From Rhodocyclaceae bacterium (lineage in GTDB: Bacteria; Pseudomonadota; Gammaproteobacteria; Burkholderiales; Rhodocyclaceae), in the NCBI GenBank assembly GCA_018261935.1, contig JAGTRP010000017.1, positions 1-64,000 on the forward strand: DNA of 64,000 nucleotides, given 5' to 3'. The position numbers were made by a program, and so were the translations under genes. Of the stretch, positions 1-7,838 are shown in pieces. Every line of letters begins with the position of its first letter. The stretch's first letter is position 1. The notes under the pieces were generated by a model. The model did not search any database and was not told the DNA's origin. It was given only the letters and a program-made list of their open reading frames with translations.

Positions 1-92
1 TCATTGGCTCCGCTAGCTCTTCGGGAAATGGCTGCCCCAACAACTCAGCGCTAATAAGCAGGGAGAGCGTTGAGCGCGCAAGCTCATCTGAC
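1..92. other. Left-edge sequence beyond the attI-like site
   Basis: If the integron reading of the next features is right, the first gene cassette would begin here and run leftward out of the window. I see no complete reading frame and no convincing attC site. The only structure is an imperfect 9-bp inverted repeat (44-52 with 66-74, one mismatch, 13-nt loop). It resembles half of an attC-type hairpin but lacks clearly placed R' and R'' core sites. Confidence 0.3.
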
Positions 93-160
93 ACCTAACT
101 CTGTTTTGTGGAGACAGATTTGACGGTTAACTTCGGCACCTGTCTCCCTAACTTGTTTGA
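93..160 (-). other. Putative integron attI recombination site
   Basis: Read on the minus strand, positions 99-93 give GTTAGGT, which fits the GTTRRRY core where integron integrases recombine cassettes. It is preceded by ACAAAACAGA, very close to the AAAACAAA that precedes GTTAGGC in the class 1 attI1 site as I remember it. An 8-bp inverted repeat (110-117 with 140-147) lies just inside. The site sits upstream of, and faces away from, the integrase gene, which is the normal integron geometry. The similarity is from memory and not aligned, and the outer boundaries are approximate. Confidence 0.55.
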
Positions 161-181
161 CCAAGTACGGTGAAGAACCGC

Positions 182-210
182 TTGAAAAGCGCCGATCCGG
201 CCTCTATGCT
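182..210 (+). promoter_or_regulatory. Sigma70-type promoter of the integrase gene
   Basis: TTGAAA at 182-187 and TATGCT at 205-210 are separated by 17 bp, giving 5/6 and 4/6 matches to the sigma70 -35 and -10 elements. The expected start point is about 20 bp before the ATG at 237. The -10 overlaps the LexA-type box described next. Confidence 0.55.
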
Positions 211-224
211 GTTTTTTCATCCAG
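209..224 (+). promoter_or_regulatory. LexA-type SOS box overlapping the intI -10
   Basis: CTGTTTTTTCATCCAG matches the 16-bp CTG-N10-CAG form of the gammaproteobacterial/betaproteobacterial SOS box; only one base departs from CTGT-N8-ACAG. It overlaps the -10 of the integrase promoter, where LexA represses intI in characterised integrons. SOS control of this copy is inferred. Confidence 0.5.
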
Positions 225-236
225 TACTAAACGGCC

Positions 237-1241
237 ATGAAAAGCGGCACGCCCTCTTTGCCTCCGTTGCAGTCCACGAAAGTGCTCGACCAGCTCCGGG
301 AGCGCATTCGCTATTTCCACTACAGCATACGGACTGAGGAGATTTATGTCTATTGGGTAAAGTCTTTCATCCGCTTTCATCGGCTGCGCCACCCCTTGGC
401 CATGGGCGGCCCCGAAGTGGAGGCATTCCTATCCTGGCTGGCTACCACCAAGCACGTGGCGGCATCGACCCACAAGCAGGCTTTGTCCGCCCTGCTGTTC
501 TTCTACGGCAAGGTGCTCGGCGTCAATCTGCCCTGGATGGCGGAAATCGGCCGGCCGAGAACCCCGCGGCGCCTGCCGGTCGTGCTGTCGCCGGAAGAGG
601 TGGCGCGGATTCTCTGCTTTCTCGACGGCGAACATCGGCTCCTCGCCCAATTGCTCTACGGGACAGGGATGCGGATCAACGAAGGACTACAACTGCGCGT
701 CAAGGACCTCGATTTTGACCACGGCGCCATCATCGTCCGCGAGGGCAAGGGCGGGAAGGATCGGGTCGTGATGCTTCCACAGCGGCTGGTGCCCGACCTA
801 CGCCGCCAACTGGTTCGTGCCCACCTCCTCTGGCAGGCCGACCAGGATGCTGGCCACGGCGGGGTCTTCATGCCGGACGCACTGGAGCGCAAATATCCCC
901 GGGCCGGCTATTCATGGGCTTGGTTCTGGGTGTTCCCCCAGGCCACCCACGCCACTGATCCTCGGACCGGCGTCGTCCGGCGTCACCATCTGTACGACCA
1001 GACCTTCCAGCGAGCCTTCAAGCGTGCCGTGTCGCTGGCCGGTATCAGCAAGCCGGCCACCCCGCACACCCTGCGCCACTCTTTCGCCACCCAGGTTTTG
1101 AAGGCCGGTTACGACATCCGCAGCGTGCAAGAGTTGCTGGGCCACAGCAACGTGGAGACCACGATGATTTACACCCACGTGCTCAAGATCGCCGGCAGGG
1201 GCGTCCGCAGTCCCATGGACTCACTGCCCGAGGTCGAATAG
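237..1241 (+). CDS. intI: Integron integrase IntI (class 1-like)
   Basis: A tyrosine recombinase of 334 residues, close to the 337 of IntI1, which inserts and excises gene cassettes at attI and attC. An N-terminal SAM-like DNA-binding domain (about residues 15-105) is followed by the catalytic domain with Arg in [29 protein letters not shown] and the nucleophile Tyr in TMIYTHV. The insert beginning [10 protein letters not shown], in the middle of the catalytic domain, is the extra patch that separates IntI from XerC/D-type enzymes and that IntI needs to bind folded attC. The sequence is strikingly like IntI1, as expected for chromosomal class 1-type integrons of betaproteobacteria. The frame is intact with all catalytic residues. 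Transcription is away from the attI-like site, and the promoter carries a LexA-type box. Confidence 0.95.
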   Translation: MKSGTPSLPPLQSTKVLDQLRERIRYFHYSIRTEEIYVYWVKSFIRFHRLRHPLAMGGPEVEAFLSWLATTKHVAASTHKQALSALLFFYGKVLGVNLPWMAEIGRPRTPRRLPVVLSPEEVARILCFLDGEHRLLAQLLYGTGMRINEGLQLRVKDLDFDHGAIIVREGKGGKDRVVMLPQRLVPDLRRQLVRAHLLWQADQDAGHGGVFMPDALERKYPRAGYSWAWFWVFPQATHATDPRTGVVRRHHLYDQTFQRAFKRAVSLAGISKPATPHTLRHSFATQVLKAGYDIRSVQELLGHSNVETTMIYTHVLKIAGRGVRSPMDSLPEVE

Positions 1242-1597
1242 CAAGCTCACTGGGTGAAAATGAACCCGTCGGCCAGTCGAAGCAGGATGTCTGTTTTCAA
1301 TTGATGAACGGACGTTGAAACGAGCTTTACGACCCTATGCCGGATTTCCGCTCCTGGCCGGTTGGGTGAGGTCGCCAACGGCCGCTTCGTGGCACTCCAA
1401 TTCGCAAAATCTGGATTTGCCTGACTGACTGGTTTGGAGAAGGGCATCTGGCCGGATTGGGTCGGGTGCTGTCCCACGCCGATGACAACAGCGGCCATTG
1501 ACCGTCATCAGCGGCTAAGCGGCAGGTTACCTGCGTATAGCCGCCCAATTCTCGCCAGAGTCCCAAGGTCAGAGCGAGTACCGGAAATGCCAGAAGC

Positions 1598-1625
1598 ACT
1601 AAGCCCGGCAGTAGCCGGGCTTAGT
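1598..1625. terminator. Perfect 12-bp hairpin, possible terminator
   Basis: A perfect 12-bp stem (1598-1609 with 1614-1625) closes a 4-nt loop. Neither strand has a clear T-run after it, so a simple Rho-independent terminator is not certain. It lies between the integrase gene and the convergent amtB gene and could end transcription from either side. Confidence 0.4.
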
Positions 1626-1672
1626 TGATTGCATTATCGACGGACTTTATTTTCCGCCATCAAGCATCTGAC

Positions 1673-1702
1673 CGTTACGAACCAAGTAACTGGTTCATAA
1701 CG
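1673..1702. repeat. 12-bp imperfect inverted repeat
   Basis: The arms 1673-1684 and 1691-1702 match at 11 of 12 positions around a 6-nt loop, about 60 bp beyond the amtB stop. It could form an mRNA 3' hairpin or bind a protein. No T-run follows on either strand. Confidence 0.4.
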
Positions 1703-1760
1703 CTTTCAAGACTCTCGATTTGCTTTCAAGAGACTATTGTCACGAAACACCAACGGCCCC

Positions 1761-2963
1761 TTACCAGTTCGCTTCCCGCTCCGGGGTCGCCGTAATCTTA
1801 TGGATGGAAAGATCGGCGCCATTGTATTCCTGCTCCTGATCCAGGCGCAGGCCGAGGGCAGCCTTGAGGGCACCATAAACAACCGTGCCGCCCAGCAGGG
1901 CAACGCCAATGGCCATGGCTGTCATGATCAGCTGAGGCATGAAGGCGACACCGCCCAAGCCGCCCAGGGCCCGAGAACCGAAAATGCCGGCGGCGATACC
2001 ACCCCAGGCGCCGCACAGGCCGTGCAGGGGCCAGACGCCGAGAACATCGTCAATCTTCCAGCGGTTCTGGGTCAGCGTGAACATCACCACAAAGAGGGCG
2101 CCGGCAACGCTACCGACCACCAGGGCACCCATGGGGTGCATGACATCGGAACCGGCGCACACCGCCACGAGCCCGGCCAAGGGGCCGTTGTGGGCGAAGC
2201 CCGGGTCGTTCCTGCCCATGACCAGGGCCGCCAAGGTGCCCCCCACCATGGCCATGAGGGAGTTCAAGGCCACCAGCCCGGAAATCTTGTCCAGGGTCTG
2301 GGCGCTCATGACATTGAAGCCAAACCAGCCCACGATCAGGATCCAGGCCCCCAGGGCCAGGAAGGGGATGGATGAAGGCGGGTGGGCGGCGATGGCGCCG
2401 TTCTTGTGATAGCGGCCATGGCGGGGGCCCAGCAGCAACACCGCCGGCAGCGCGACCCACCCGCCCATGGCATGCACCACCACGGAGCCGGCGAAATCGT
2501 GGAATTCCTCGCCGAAAGTGGCCTTAAGCCAAGCCTGGATGCCAAAGGCCTGGTTCCAGGCGATGCCCTCGAAGAAGGGATAGACGAATCCGACCAGCAG
2601 AAAGGTGGCGGCGAGCTGCGGATGGAATTTCGCGCGTTCGGCGATCCCCCCCGAGATAATGGCGGGAATAGCGGCGGCGAAGGTGAGGAGAAAGAAGAAC
2701 CGGGTTAGCTCAAAGCCGTTCCTCGCCATCAGAGTCTCGGCACCGGAGAAGAAATTGACGCCGTAGGCGATGCTGTAGCCAACAAAGAAATAGGCCAGGG
2801 TCGACATGGCGAAGTCAGAAAGGACTTTGACCAGGGCATTGACCTGGTTCTTCTTTCTTACCGTCCCGACTTCGAGAAAGGCGAATCCTGCGTGCATCGC
2901 CAGGACCATGATGGCGCCGAGCAGAATGAACAGGACGTCGCCGCCTGACTTGAATGCTTCCAT
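1761..2963 (-). CDS. amtB: Ammonium transporter Amt
   Basis: A 400-residue inner-membrane ammonium channel of the Amt/Mep/Rh family, with about 11 hydrophobic spans. The family signature HAGFAFLEVGTVRKKN lies near the N-terminus. DFAGSVVVHAMGG holds the structural Asp and the first pore His, and WPLHGLCGAWGG holds the second pore His of the twin-His motif. There is no long cleavable signal peptide. The start at 2963 is supported by GGGAGG seven bases upstream. The P-II gene glnK, which commonly accompanies amtB, is not adjacent. A sigma54-type promoter and an NtrC-like site precede the gene, so it should be switched on by nitrogen limitation through the ntrBC genes found elsewhere in the window. 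Confidence 0.93.
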   Translation of the reverse strand: MEAFKSGGDVLFILLGAIMVLAMHAGFAFLEVGTVRKKNQVNALVKVLSDFAMSTLAYFFVGYSIAYGVNFFSGAETLMARNGFELTRFFFLLTFAAAIPAIISGGIAERAKFHPQLAATFLLVGFVYPFFEGIAWNQAFGIQAWLKATFGEEFHDFAGSVVVHAMGGWVALPAVLLLGPRHGRYHKNGAIAAHPPSSIPFLALGAWILIVGWFGFNVMSAQTLDKISGLVALNSLMAMVGGTLAALVMGRNDPGFAHNGPLAGLVAVCAGSDVMHPMGALVVGSVAGALFVVMFTLTQNRWKIDDVLGVWPLHGLCGAWGGIAAGIFGSRALGGLGGVAFMPQLIMTAMAIGVALLGGTVVYGALKAALGLRLDQEQEYNGADLSIHKITATPEREANW

Positions 2964-2994
2964 GATACCTCCCGAGAAAACCCGGAAACTGAAA

Positions 2995-3009
2995 GCAATC
3001 CCTATTCCA
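2995..3009 (-). promoter_or_regulatory. Sigma54-type promoter of amtB
   Basis: On the minus strand, TGGAAT-AGGGA-TTGC keeps the invariant GG and GC with the correct spacing for RpoN (consensus TGGCAC-N5-TTGC). It lies 31 bp before the amtB start, giving a short leader that includes the ribosome site. Confidence 0.6.
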
Positions 3010-3033
3010 ACGTCGATTACACCATCGAATCAA

Positions 3034-3079
3034 TGCACTGTCAGTACCACAGGGCGCGGAGCCGCACTCCTGTGGTGCG
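3034..3079 (-). promoter_or_regulatory. NtrC-type enhancer region of amtB
   Basis: CGCACTCCTGTGGTGCG at 3063-3079 is a good match to the NtrC dyad (TGCAC...GTGCA, 17 bp). A weaker half-site, TGCACTG, begins at 3034. The strong site is centred about 68 bp upstream of the sigma54 -12 element, directly after the mltA stop codon. Confidence 0.55.
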
Positions 3080-3086
3080 CACCGCC

Positions 3087-4313
3087 CTATTTCGGGGCGG
3101 CCTCGGCCGGCAGAAGCACCCACAGGCGCCCCGTCTGGCGCATGCGCCCGGCCTGCTCGCCGGCCTCCTTGCCGAATCCCCAGAAGAAATCCGCCCGCAC
3201 CGCCCCCTTGATGGCGCCCCCGGTGTCCTGGGCCAGCATCAGACGATTGAGAGGCTGAGCCGAATTGGGCCGGGTGGTGGACAGAAAGACCGGCGCCCCA
3301 AGAGGAATAGCCCGGGGATCCACGGCCAAGCTGCGCCCGGCGACCAGGGGCACCCCCAGGGAGCCGGTCGGGCCGTCGTTGCTGCTGGGGGCCTCGCGGA
3401 AGAAAACATAGCTCGGATTGGCATTGAGGAGATCCGCCAGCCGGGCTGGGTTGGCTCGGCCCCAGGCCTGGATGCCCTGCATGGAGGCGTCCTCCAGCTT
3501 GAGCTCCCCCCTCTCTATCAAGAGCCGCCCAATGGAGTGGTAGGGGTGGCCGTTCTGGTCGGCATAGGCGAGACGCACCAGGCTGCCGTCGGGCAACCTG
3601 ACCCGGCCCGAGCCCTGGACCTGGAGAAAGAAGAATTCCACCGGATCCTCTACCCAGAGGAGGGTTCGGGCCGGCACCTTGCCATCCTGGGCCGTAATTT
3701 CACCCCGGGAATAGTAGGGCACCACCTTTTTCCCCACCAGGCGCCCGCGCAGGCGCAGGTGTTTGAGGTCCGGGTAAAGTTCGCCCAGGTCCACCGTGAC
3801 AAGGTCGTCCGGCACCCCGAGGACCGGCGTCGGATAGGATCGGCCGCCCTGACGGCTGCCTTTCAGGAGGGGCTCGTAGTAGCCGGTGATGAGGCCAGCG
3901 GAATTGCCGTCGGCGGCCACTACCGCGTAGGGACGGAAATTGGCCTCGAAGAAGGAGCGGAGCACGCCCGCCTGGCTGCTGTCCAATTTCTTCGCCTGAG
4001 CGCACACCCTTTTCCAGGCAGCCCCCTGAGGCCGGCCGGCGAGACCCCGGCAGGACTGCAGGAAGGCCGGCCAGGCGGCGGCGAGATCATCATCGGCCCA
4101 GCCCTCCATGTCCTGCCAGGCCGCCGGTTGCAGGGGTTTGGCAGGGGGTAGGGACGGCGTCACGACGGTGGCCGGCGGACAGGCCGGGCAGGCGGGGCAA
4201 GGCGCAGCCAGCGCCGGAGCAGGAGTCTGGGCAGGCACCGAGGCGGGCGGAACGCCGGCACAGCCGGTCAGCAGAAGGATGCCCAGAACGGCTGCGGCGT
4301 GGAGTTTTTGCAT
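3087..4313 (-). CDS. mltA: Membrane-bound lytic murein transglycosylase A
   Basis: A 408-residue outer-membrane lipoprotein that cleaves peptidoglycan between MurNAc and GlcNAc with formation of 1,6-anhydroMurNAc. The signal peptide ends in a lipobox, LLTGCAG, so Cys18 should be lipidated. A Pro/Ala/Cys-rich linker with a CPACPACPP run follows. The MltA barrel and the C-terminal 3D domain are recognisable; the latter carries the catalytic Asp in LMLAQDTGGAIKGAVRADFF. The length fits the family. It is divergent from the AAA+ gene at 4358. Downstream amtB has its own promoter, so the two need not be cotranscribed. The Cys pairs in the linker are unusual for a periplasmic lipoprotein and could form disulfides. 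Confidence 0.93.
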   Translation of the reverse strand: MQKLHAAAVLGILLLTGCAGVPPASVPAQTPAPALAAPCPACPACPPATVVTPSLPPAKPLQPAAWQDMEGWADDDLAAAWPAFLQSCRGLAGRPQGAAWKRVCAQAKKLDSSQAGVLRSFFEANFRPYAVVAADGNSAGLITGYYEPLLKGSRQGGRSYPTPVLGVPDDLVTVDLGELYPDLKHLRLRGRLVGKKVVPYYSRGEITAQDGKVPARTLLWVEDPVEFFFLQVQGSGRVRLPDGSLVRLAYADQNGHPYHSIGRLLIERGELKLEDASMQGIQAWGRANPARLADLLNANPSYVFFREAPSSNDGPTGSLGVPLVAGRSLAVDPRAIPLGAPVFLSTTRPNSAQPLNRLMLAQDTGGAIKGAVRADFFWGFGKEAGEQAGRMRQTGRLWVLLPAEAAPK

Positions 4314-4357
4314 GCTTTTGGCTAGAGTCTCGAAGTTTTCAAAGTATACCTTCCCCC

Positions 4358-5242
4358 ATGCCCGCCCCCCTTCAGATGGACCATCTCCTCGCCCGCTTCG
4401 ACGCTGTCCTCGGCCGCCTCGAAGCCTTCCTGCCGCCGGCCCCGCCGCTGCCCGATTGGCAGGCCGCCGTGGCTTTCCGCTGGCGCAAGACCAACCAGCG
4501 GGGCTGGCTGCAGCCGGTGACGAATCCCCATCCCATCCGTCTTTCCGACCTGAACGGCATCGATGAGCAGAAAGGCCGCATCGTCGCCAACACCTGCCAG
4601 TTCGTCGCCGGCCAACCGGCCAACAACGCGCTGCTCACCGGTACCCGGGGATCCGGCAAGTCGTCCCTGGTCAAAGCCGTCCTCACCGAGTTCAGCGGCC
4701 AGGGGCTGCGCCTCATCGAAGTGGACAAGGGCGACCTCATCGACCTGCCCGACATCGTCGACCTGGTGGAAGGCCGTCCGGAGCGCTTCATCATCTTCTG
4801 CGACGACTTGTCCTTCGAAGCCAACGAGACCGCTTACAAGGCCCTCAAGTCGGTGCTGGACGGCTCGGTGGCGGCAGCCCCCGACAATGTCCTCGTCTAC
4901 GCCACCTCGAACCGGCGCCACCTGATGCCGGAATACTTTTCGGAGAACCTCGAAACCAGCCGGGTCGCCGACGAAATCCATCCCGGCGAAGCCATCGAGG
5001 AGAAGATTTCCCTGTCCGAACGCTTCGGCCTCTGGGTCTCCTTCTACCCCTTCGACCAGGACCATTACCTGGCCATCGTCGCCCATTGGCTGCGCACTTT
5101 CGGGGTGGACGATGCGGTCATTGCCACCACCGAGCGGGACGCCCTTAACTGGGCCCTCAGCCGGGGTTCCCGGAGCGGCCGGGTAGCCTGGCAGTTCGCC
5201 AAGGACTGGGCGGGCAGCCTCGGCAAGGCGGGCAAGCCATGA
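4358..5242 (+). CDS. DUF815-family AAA+ ATPase
   Basis: A 294-residue cytoplasmic P-loop ATPase of the DUF815 family. An N-terminal helical part of about 60 residues is followed by an AAA+ core: Walker A GTRGSGKSSL at about 95-104, Walker B-like FIIFCDDLSF at about 144-153, and a sensor-1-type stretch YATSNRRHL. The C-terminus has the usual lid helices. No specific substrate is established for the family. The stop overlaps the start of the Nudix-ThiE gene by 4 bp, so the two are cotranscribed. The start could instead be the Met six codons later; neither has a strong ribosome site. Confidence 0.88.
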   Translation: MPAPLQMDHLLARFDAVLGRLEAFLPPAPPLPDWQAAVAFRWRKTNQRGWLQPVTNPHPIRLSDLNGIDEQKGRIVANTCQFVAGQPANNALLTGTRGSGKSSLVKAVLTEFSGQGLRLIEVDKGDLIDLPDIVDLVEGRPERFIIFCDDLSFEANETAYKALKSVLDGSVAAAPDNVLVYATSNRRHLMPEYFSENLETSRVADEIHPGEAIEEKISLSERFGLWVSFYPFDQDHYLAIVAHWLRTFGVDDAVIATTERDALNWALSRGSRSGRVAWQFAKDWAGSLGKAGKP

Positions 5243-6198
5243 GCGCCGTCGTCGAAGTCGCCGCCGCCGTCATCCAGCGGAACCAGGGCCGGGAATTCCT
5301 CCTCGCCCAGCGGCCCGAGGGCAAGGTGTACGCCGGCTACTGGGAATTCCCGGGCGGCAAGGTGGAGCCCGGCGAAACGGTGCGGGAGGCCCTGGTCAGG
5401 GAACTGCAGGAGGAACTCGGCATCACGGCCACCGCCGCCACCCCCTGGCTGACCCGCCAATTCACCTATCCCCATGCCACGGTGCGCCTCAATTTCTGGC
5501 GGGTGACCGCCTGGGAAGGGGAAATCGGCATCACCGCCCCCCTGGAACACAGCGCCGTCGCCTGGCAGGCCTGGAACGAAGCACCGACGGTTGCCCCCAT
5601 CCTGCCCGCCAACAGCCCCATCCTGAAGGCCCTCTCCTTACCCACGGTGATGGCCATCACCAACCTGGAGGAAAACGGCGAGGACAACGAGCTTTCCCGC
5701 CTGGAGGGCGCCATCGGCCAGGGACTGCGCCTCTTCCAGATCCGCGACAAGGGGCTGCCCGGGGCCGAAAGGGCCTGGTTCGCCCAGGCGGCCATCGAAA
5801 TGGTGCGGGACAGCGACGGCCTGGTCCTGGTCAATGACGACGCCGCCCTCGCCCGCCGCATCCACGCCCACGGCGTCCATCTGTCGGCGGCGGCCAGCCG
5901 CTATAGGGAAAGCCGTCCGGAAAGCGCTGAAGTCGGGGAATGGGTGGGAGCCTCGTGCCACAACGCGGCCGAACTCGCCCACGCCATTGCCCTGGGCCTC
6001 GACTATGCGCTGCTGGGGCCGGTGCTCCCGACCGCTACCCACCCCGGCATGCCCCACCTGGGCTGGGAAACCTTCGCCCAACTGGTGGCCGGCTCTGCCA
6101 TCCCGGTCTTCGCCCTCGGGGGAATGTCGATGAAGATGCTGAACACCGCCCAGGCCCACGGCGCCCACGGCATCGCCCTGATGCGGAACTGGCCTTAG
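5239..6198 (+). CDS. Nudix hydrolase fused to a ThiE-like domain
   Basis: A 319-residue fusion. Residues 1-130 are a MutT-type Nudix hydrolase with the Nudix box at about 40-62 (GGKVEPGE and RELQEELG), expected to remove 8-oxo-dGTP or a similar damaged nucleotide. Residues 135-319 form a TIM barrel like thiamine-phosphate synthase ThiE/TenI, with [20 protein letters not shown] and [11 protein letters not shown]. The usual HLGQxD after GVHL is GVHLSAAA here, so the substrate site is altered and the domain may be a binding or regulatory relative rather than a thiamine enzyme. This architecture recurs in betaproteobacteria. It overlaps the AAA+ gene upstream by 4 bp and yacG (opposite strand) by 4 bp at its end. 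Confidence 0.88.
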   Translation: MSAVVEVAAAVIQRNQGREFLLAQRPEGKVYAGYWEFPGGKVEPGETVREALVRELQEELGITATAATPWLTRQFTYPHATVRLNFWRVTAWEGEIGITAPLEHSAVAWQAWNEAPTVAPILPANSPILKALSLPTVMAITNLEENGEDNELSRLEGAIGQGLRLFQIRDKGLPGAERAWFAQAAIEMVRDSDGLVLVNDDAALARRIHAHGVHLSAAASRYRESRPESAEVGEWVGASCHNAAELAHAIALGLDYALLGPVLPTATHPGMPHLGWETFAQLVAGSAIPVFALGGMSMKMLNTAQAHGAHGIALMRNWP

Positions 6199-6392
6199 GA
6201 GCGGCGGGGCTTGCCCTGTTGTTCCGGATCCTGGCCGAGATCATTTTCCTCGGCCGGGACCCGATAGCTTTCGGAGGCCCAGGCCCCGAGGTCAACGAGC
6301 TTGCAGCGTTCGGAGCAGAAGGGGCGCCAGGGATTGTCGGGAGACCAGACGGTCTCCGTCCCACACTGGGGACAGCGGATCTTGCGCGCCAT
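6195..6392 (-). CDS. yacG: DNA gyrase inhibitor YacG
   Basis: A 65-residue zinc-binding protein. The four ligands are seen as CPQCG near the N-terminus and [11 protein letters not shown] further on, spaced as in YacG, followed by the conserved acidic region. The E. coli protein binds GyrB and inhibits gyrase. The start codon shares a base with the zapD stop, as in many betaproteobacteria where coaE, zapD and yacG are consecutive. Confidence 0.93.
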   Translation of the reverse strand: MARKIRCPQCGTETVWSPDNPWRPFCSERCKLVDLGAWASESYRVPAEENDLGQDPEQQGKPRRS

Positions 6393-7150
6393 CAGAGGTT
6401 GCAGAAGGTCAGTTCGAAGCCTACCGGCTGCTCGTGGATTTTCGACTTCGGCTCGCTGCTCGGCGGATTGGTGAAACGGATGTTGAGGGCGTACTTGTTG
6501 GCACTGACCTCGGGTACGGCGACATCCCCGGAATGCATGGTCACCCGGACCATCTGGGCCGTACTGCCGCCCAGATTGAGCTGGAACTGTCCGTTGCTGG
6601 AGGTATAGCCGCGGGAGGTGCCGCTGGAACGGAGCAGCCGCAAGACGATGGCCAAGGCATCGCGCAGGGGCAGCAGCGGCCGGGTCCAGCCGCTCAGGTC
6701 GTTACGCCGGTTCTCGGTGCTGCGGTGCAGCCACCAGTGGTAGGAGGGCAAGTCGAATTCGCAGACCCCACCAGGAATGGCAGCTCGGCTCTTGATGCCC
6801 ATGAGCCATTCGTTTTCCCGCAGATACTGGCCGATCTTGCCGGCCATGGCCAGGAGCGCGGCGGAGGCCTGCTCGATCTCATAGAGGGCGCCGGAGAGGG
6901 CCTCTTCGGAAATCTCGGGATTGTTGCGGTAGGGCAGCAGGGTCTGGCGCTGGCGCTCCAGCTCATGGATGAGATCCATCTTGAGATCGGCGCGGCCGGC
7001 CACTTCGAGGATTTCGAACAGGGTCACGAGGGCCACGTGATGTTCGAGGGTGCCCTCCTGCTTGGCAAAATGCAGGGTCTTTTCGAAAAGGTCTTCCAGG
7101 CGCAGCAGCGTGCGGATGCGCTCGTTGAACGGATATTCGTAGGTAATCAC
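6392..7150 (-). CDS. zapD: Cell division protein ZapD
   Basis: A 252-residue cytoplasmic protein of the ZapD (DUF1342/YacF) family, which crosslinks FtsZ filaments at the Z ring. The start [19 protein letters not shown] is the family hallmark, followed by the long alpha-helical N-domain and a C-terminal beta domain. Length matches E. coli ZapD (247). It lies between coaE (72 bp upstream) and yacG (1-bp overlap), in a run that also holds ftsEX and a SPOR-domain gene. Confidence 0.95.
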   Translation of the reverse strand: MITYEYPFNERIRTLLRLEDLFEKTLHFAKQEGTLEHHVALVTLFEILEVAGRADLKMDLIHELERQRQTLLPYRNNPEISEEALSGALYEIEQASAALLAMAGKIGQYLRENEWLMGIKSRAAIPGGVCEFDLPSYHWWLHRSTENRRNDLSGWTRPLLPLRDALAIVLRLLRSSGTSRGYTSSNGQFQLNLGGSTAQMVRVTMHSGDVAVPEVSANKYALNIRFTNPPSSEPKSKIHEQPVGFELTFCNL

Positions 7151-7222
7151 GCTCTTATGTAGCCCGGACCCGAAAAATGCTTTGATTCTGAGCTATTTGC
7201 AGCAAAAGCTCAACAGTTAACC

Positions 7223-7834
7223 TTAACTTTTTTCGGCCGCGTAGCCGGCATATAGCCGATGCAGTTCGGCCACCCGATTTTCCAGGTCACCCATCCCGCC
7301 ATCGTTGCGGAGAACGTCATCCGCCGCCGCCAGCCGTTCCGCCCGGCTGGCCTGGGCCGCCATGATGGCCCGCACTTCGGCTTCCGGCAGGCCGCTCCGG
7401 GCCATGACCCGAGCCACCTGGACGGCTTCGTCGCAGTCCACCACCAGCACCCGGTCGCACCGCTCCCGATAGGTGCCCGACTCCACCAGGAGAGGCACCG
7501 CCAGGATGACATAGGCCGAATCAGCGGCCAGGCAGCGGGCGGCCGACACCTCGCGGATGAGGGGATGGAGGATGCCCTCCAGCCGGCCGCGCGCGGCCGG
7601 GTCGGCAAAGGCCAGGCGCCGCATGGCCGGGCGGTCGAGGCCGCCATCCGGGCGCAGGATGCCGGAGCCGAAAGCCACCATCAGGGCCGGCATCGCCGCC
7701 CCTCCCGGCCCGGTCAGCTCATGGGCGATGGCGTCGGTATCCACCACCCGGATGCCGTGGGCGGCAAAGCAGTCGGCTACGGTGGACTTCCCGCTGCCGA
7801 TGCCGCCGGTGAGGCCGACGATGTAATGGCTCAC
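7223..7834 (-). CDS. coaE: Dephospho-CoA kinase
   Basis: A 203-residue enzyme for the last step of coenzyme A synthesis, phosphorylating the 3'-OH of dephospho-CoA. The P-loop GLTGGIGSGKST is at residues 7-18, followed by VVDTDAIAHEL and the CoaE-typical LHPLIRE. I chose the GTG at 7834: it begins four bases after the SPOR gene stop and puts the P-loop at the family position. A longer upstream ATG start would add 47 Arg/Pro-rich residues read from the SPOR gene. The window also encodes coaX and coaD, so three CoA steps are present. Confidence 0.93.
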   Translation of the reverse strand: MSHYIVGLTGGIGSGKSTVADCFAAHGIRVVDTDAIAHELTGPGGAAMPALMVAFGSGILRPDGGLDRPAMRRLAFADPAARGRLEGILHPLIREVSAARCLAADSAYVILAVPLLVESGTYRERCDRVLVVDCDEAVQVARVMARSGLPEAEVRAIMAAQASRAERLAAADDVLRNDGGMGDLENRVAELHRLYAGYAAEKS

Positions 7835-7838
7835 GGCG

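Larger units (their letters stand above)
1242..1760. other. Gene-free region between intI and amtB
   Basis: No convincing gene was found in about 520 bp. Composition is less biased than in the flanking genes. It contains a perfect 12-bp hairpin and a 12-bp imperfect inverted repeat (listed separately), and a direct repeat of GCTTTCAAGA at 1702-1711 and 1722-1731 (20-bp period). The stretch 1330-1560 has recurring words such as CGGCCGCTTCGTGG and CAGCGGCTAAGCGG that look like worn intergenic repeat or decayed coding sequence, but I cannot assign a source. Confidence 0.4.

Noticed and set aside
35-75. Complete attC site on the minus strand
   Set aside because: Core sites are imperfect and the span is only about 41 bp, shorter than known attC sites, with no cassette between it and attI.
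101-117. CTG...CAG sequence near the attI-like site as a LexA box
   Set aside because: The spacing is 17 bp instead of 16; the better match is at 209-224, overlapping the promoter.
1434-1628. Short open frame in the intI-amtB gap
   Set aside because: No ribosome site, no recognisable protein features, and it runs through the perfect hairpin at 1598-1625.
1737-2375. Long plus-strand frame opposite amtB
   Set aside because: It is Gly/His/Gln-rich antisense of a certain ammonium channel gene, typical of GC-rich shadow frames.
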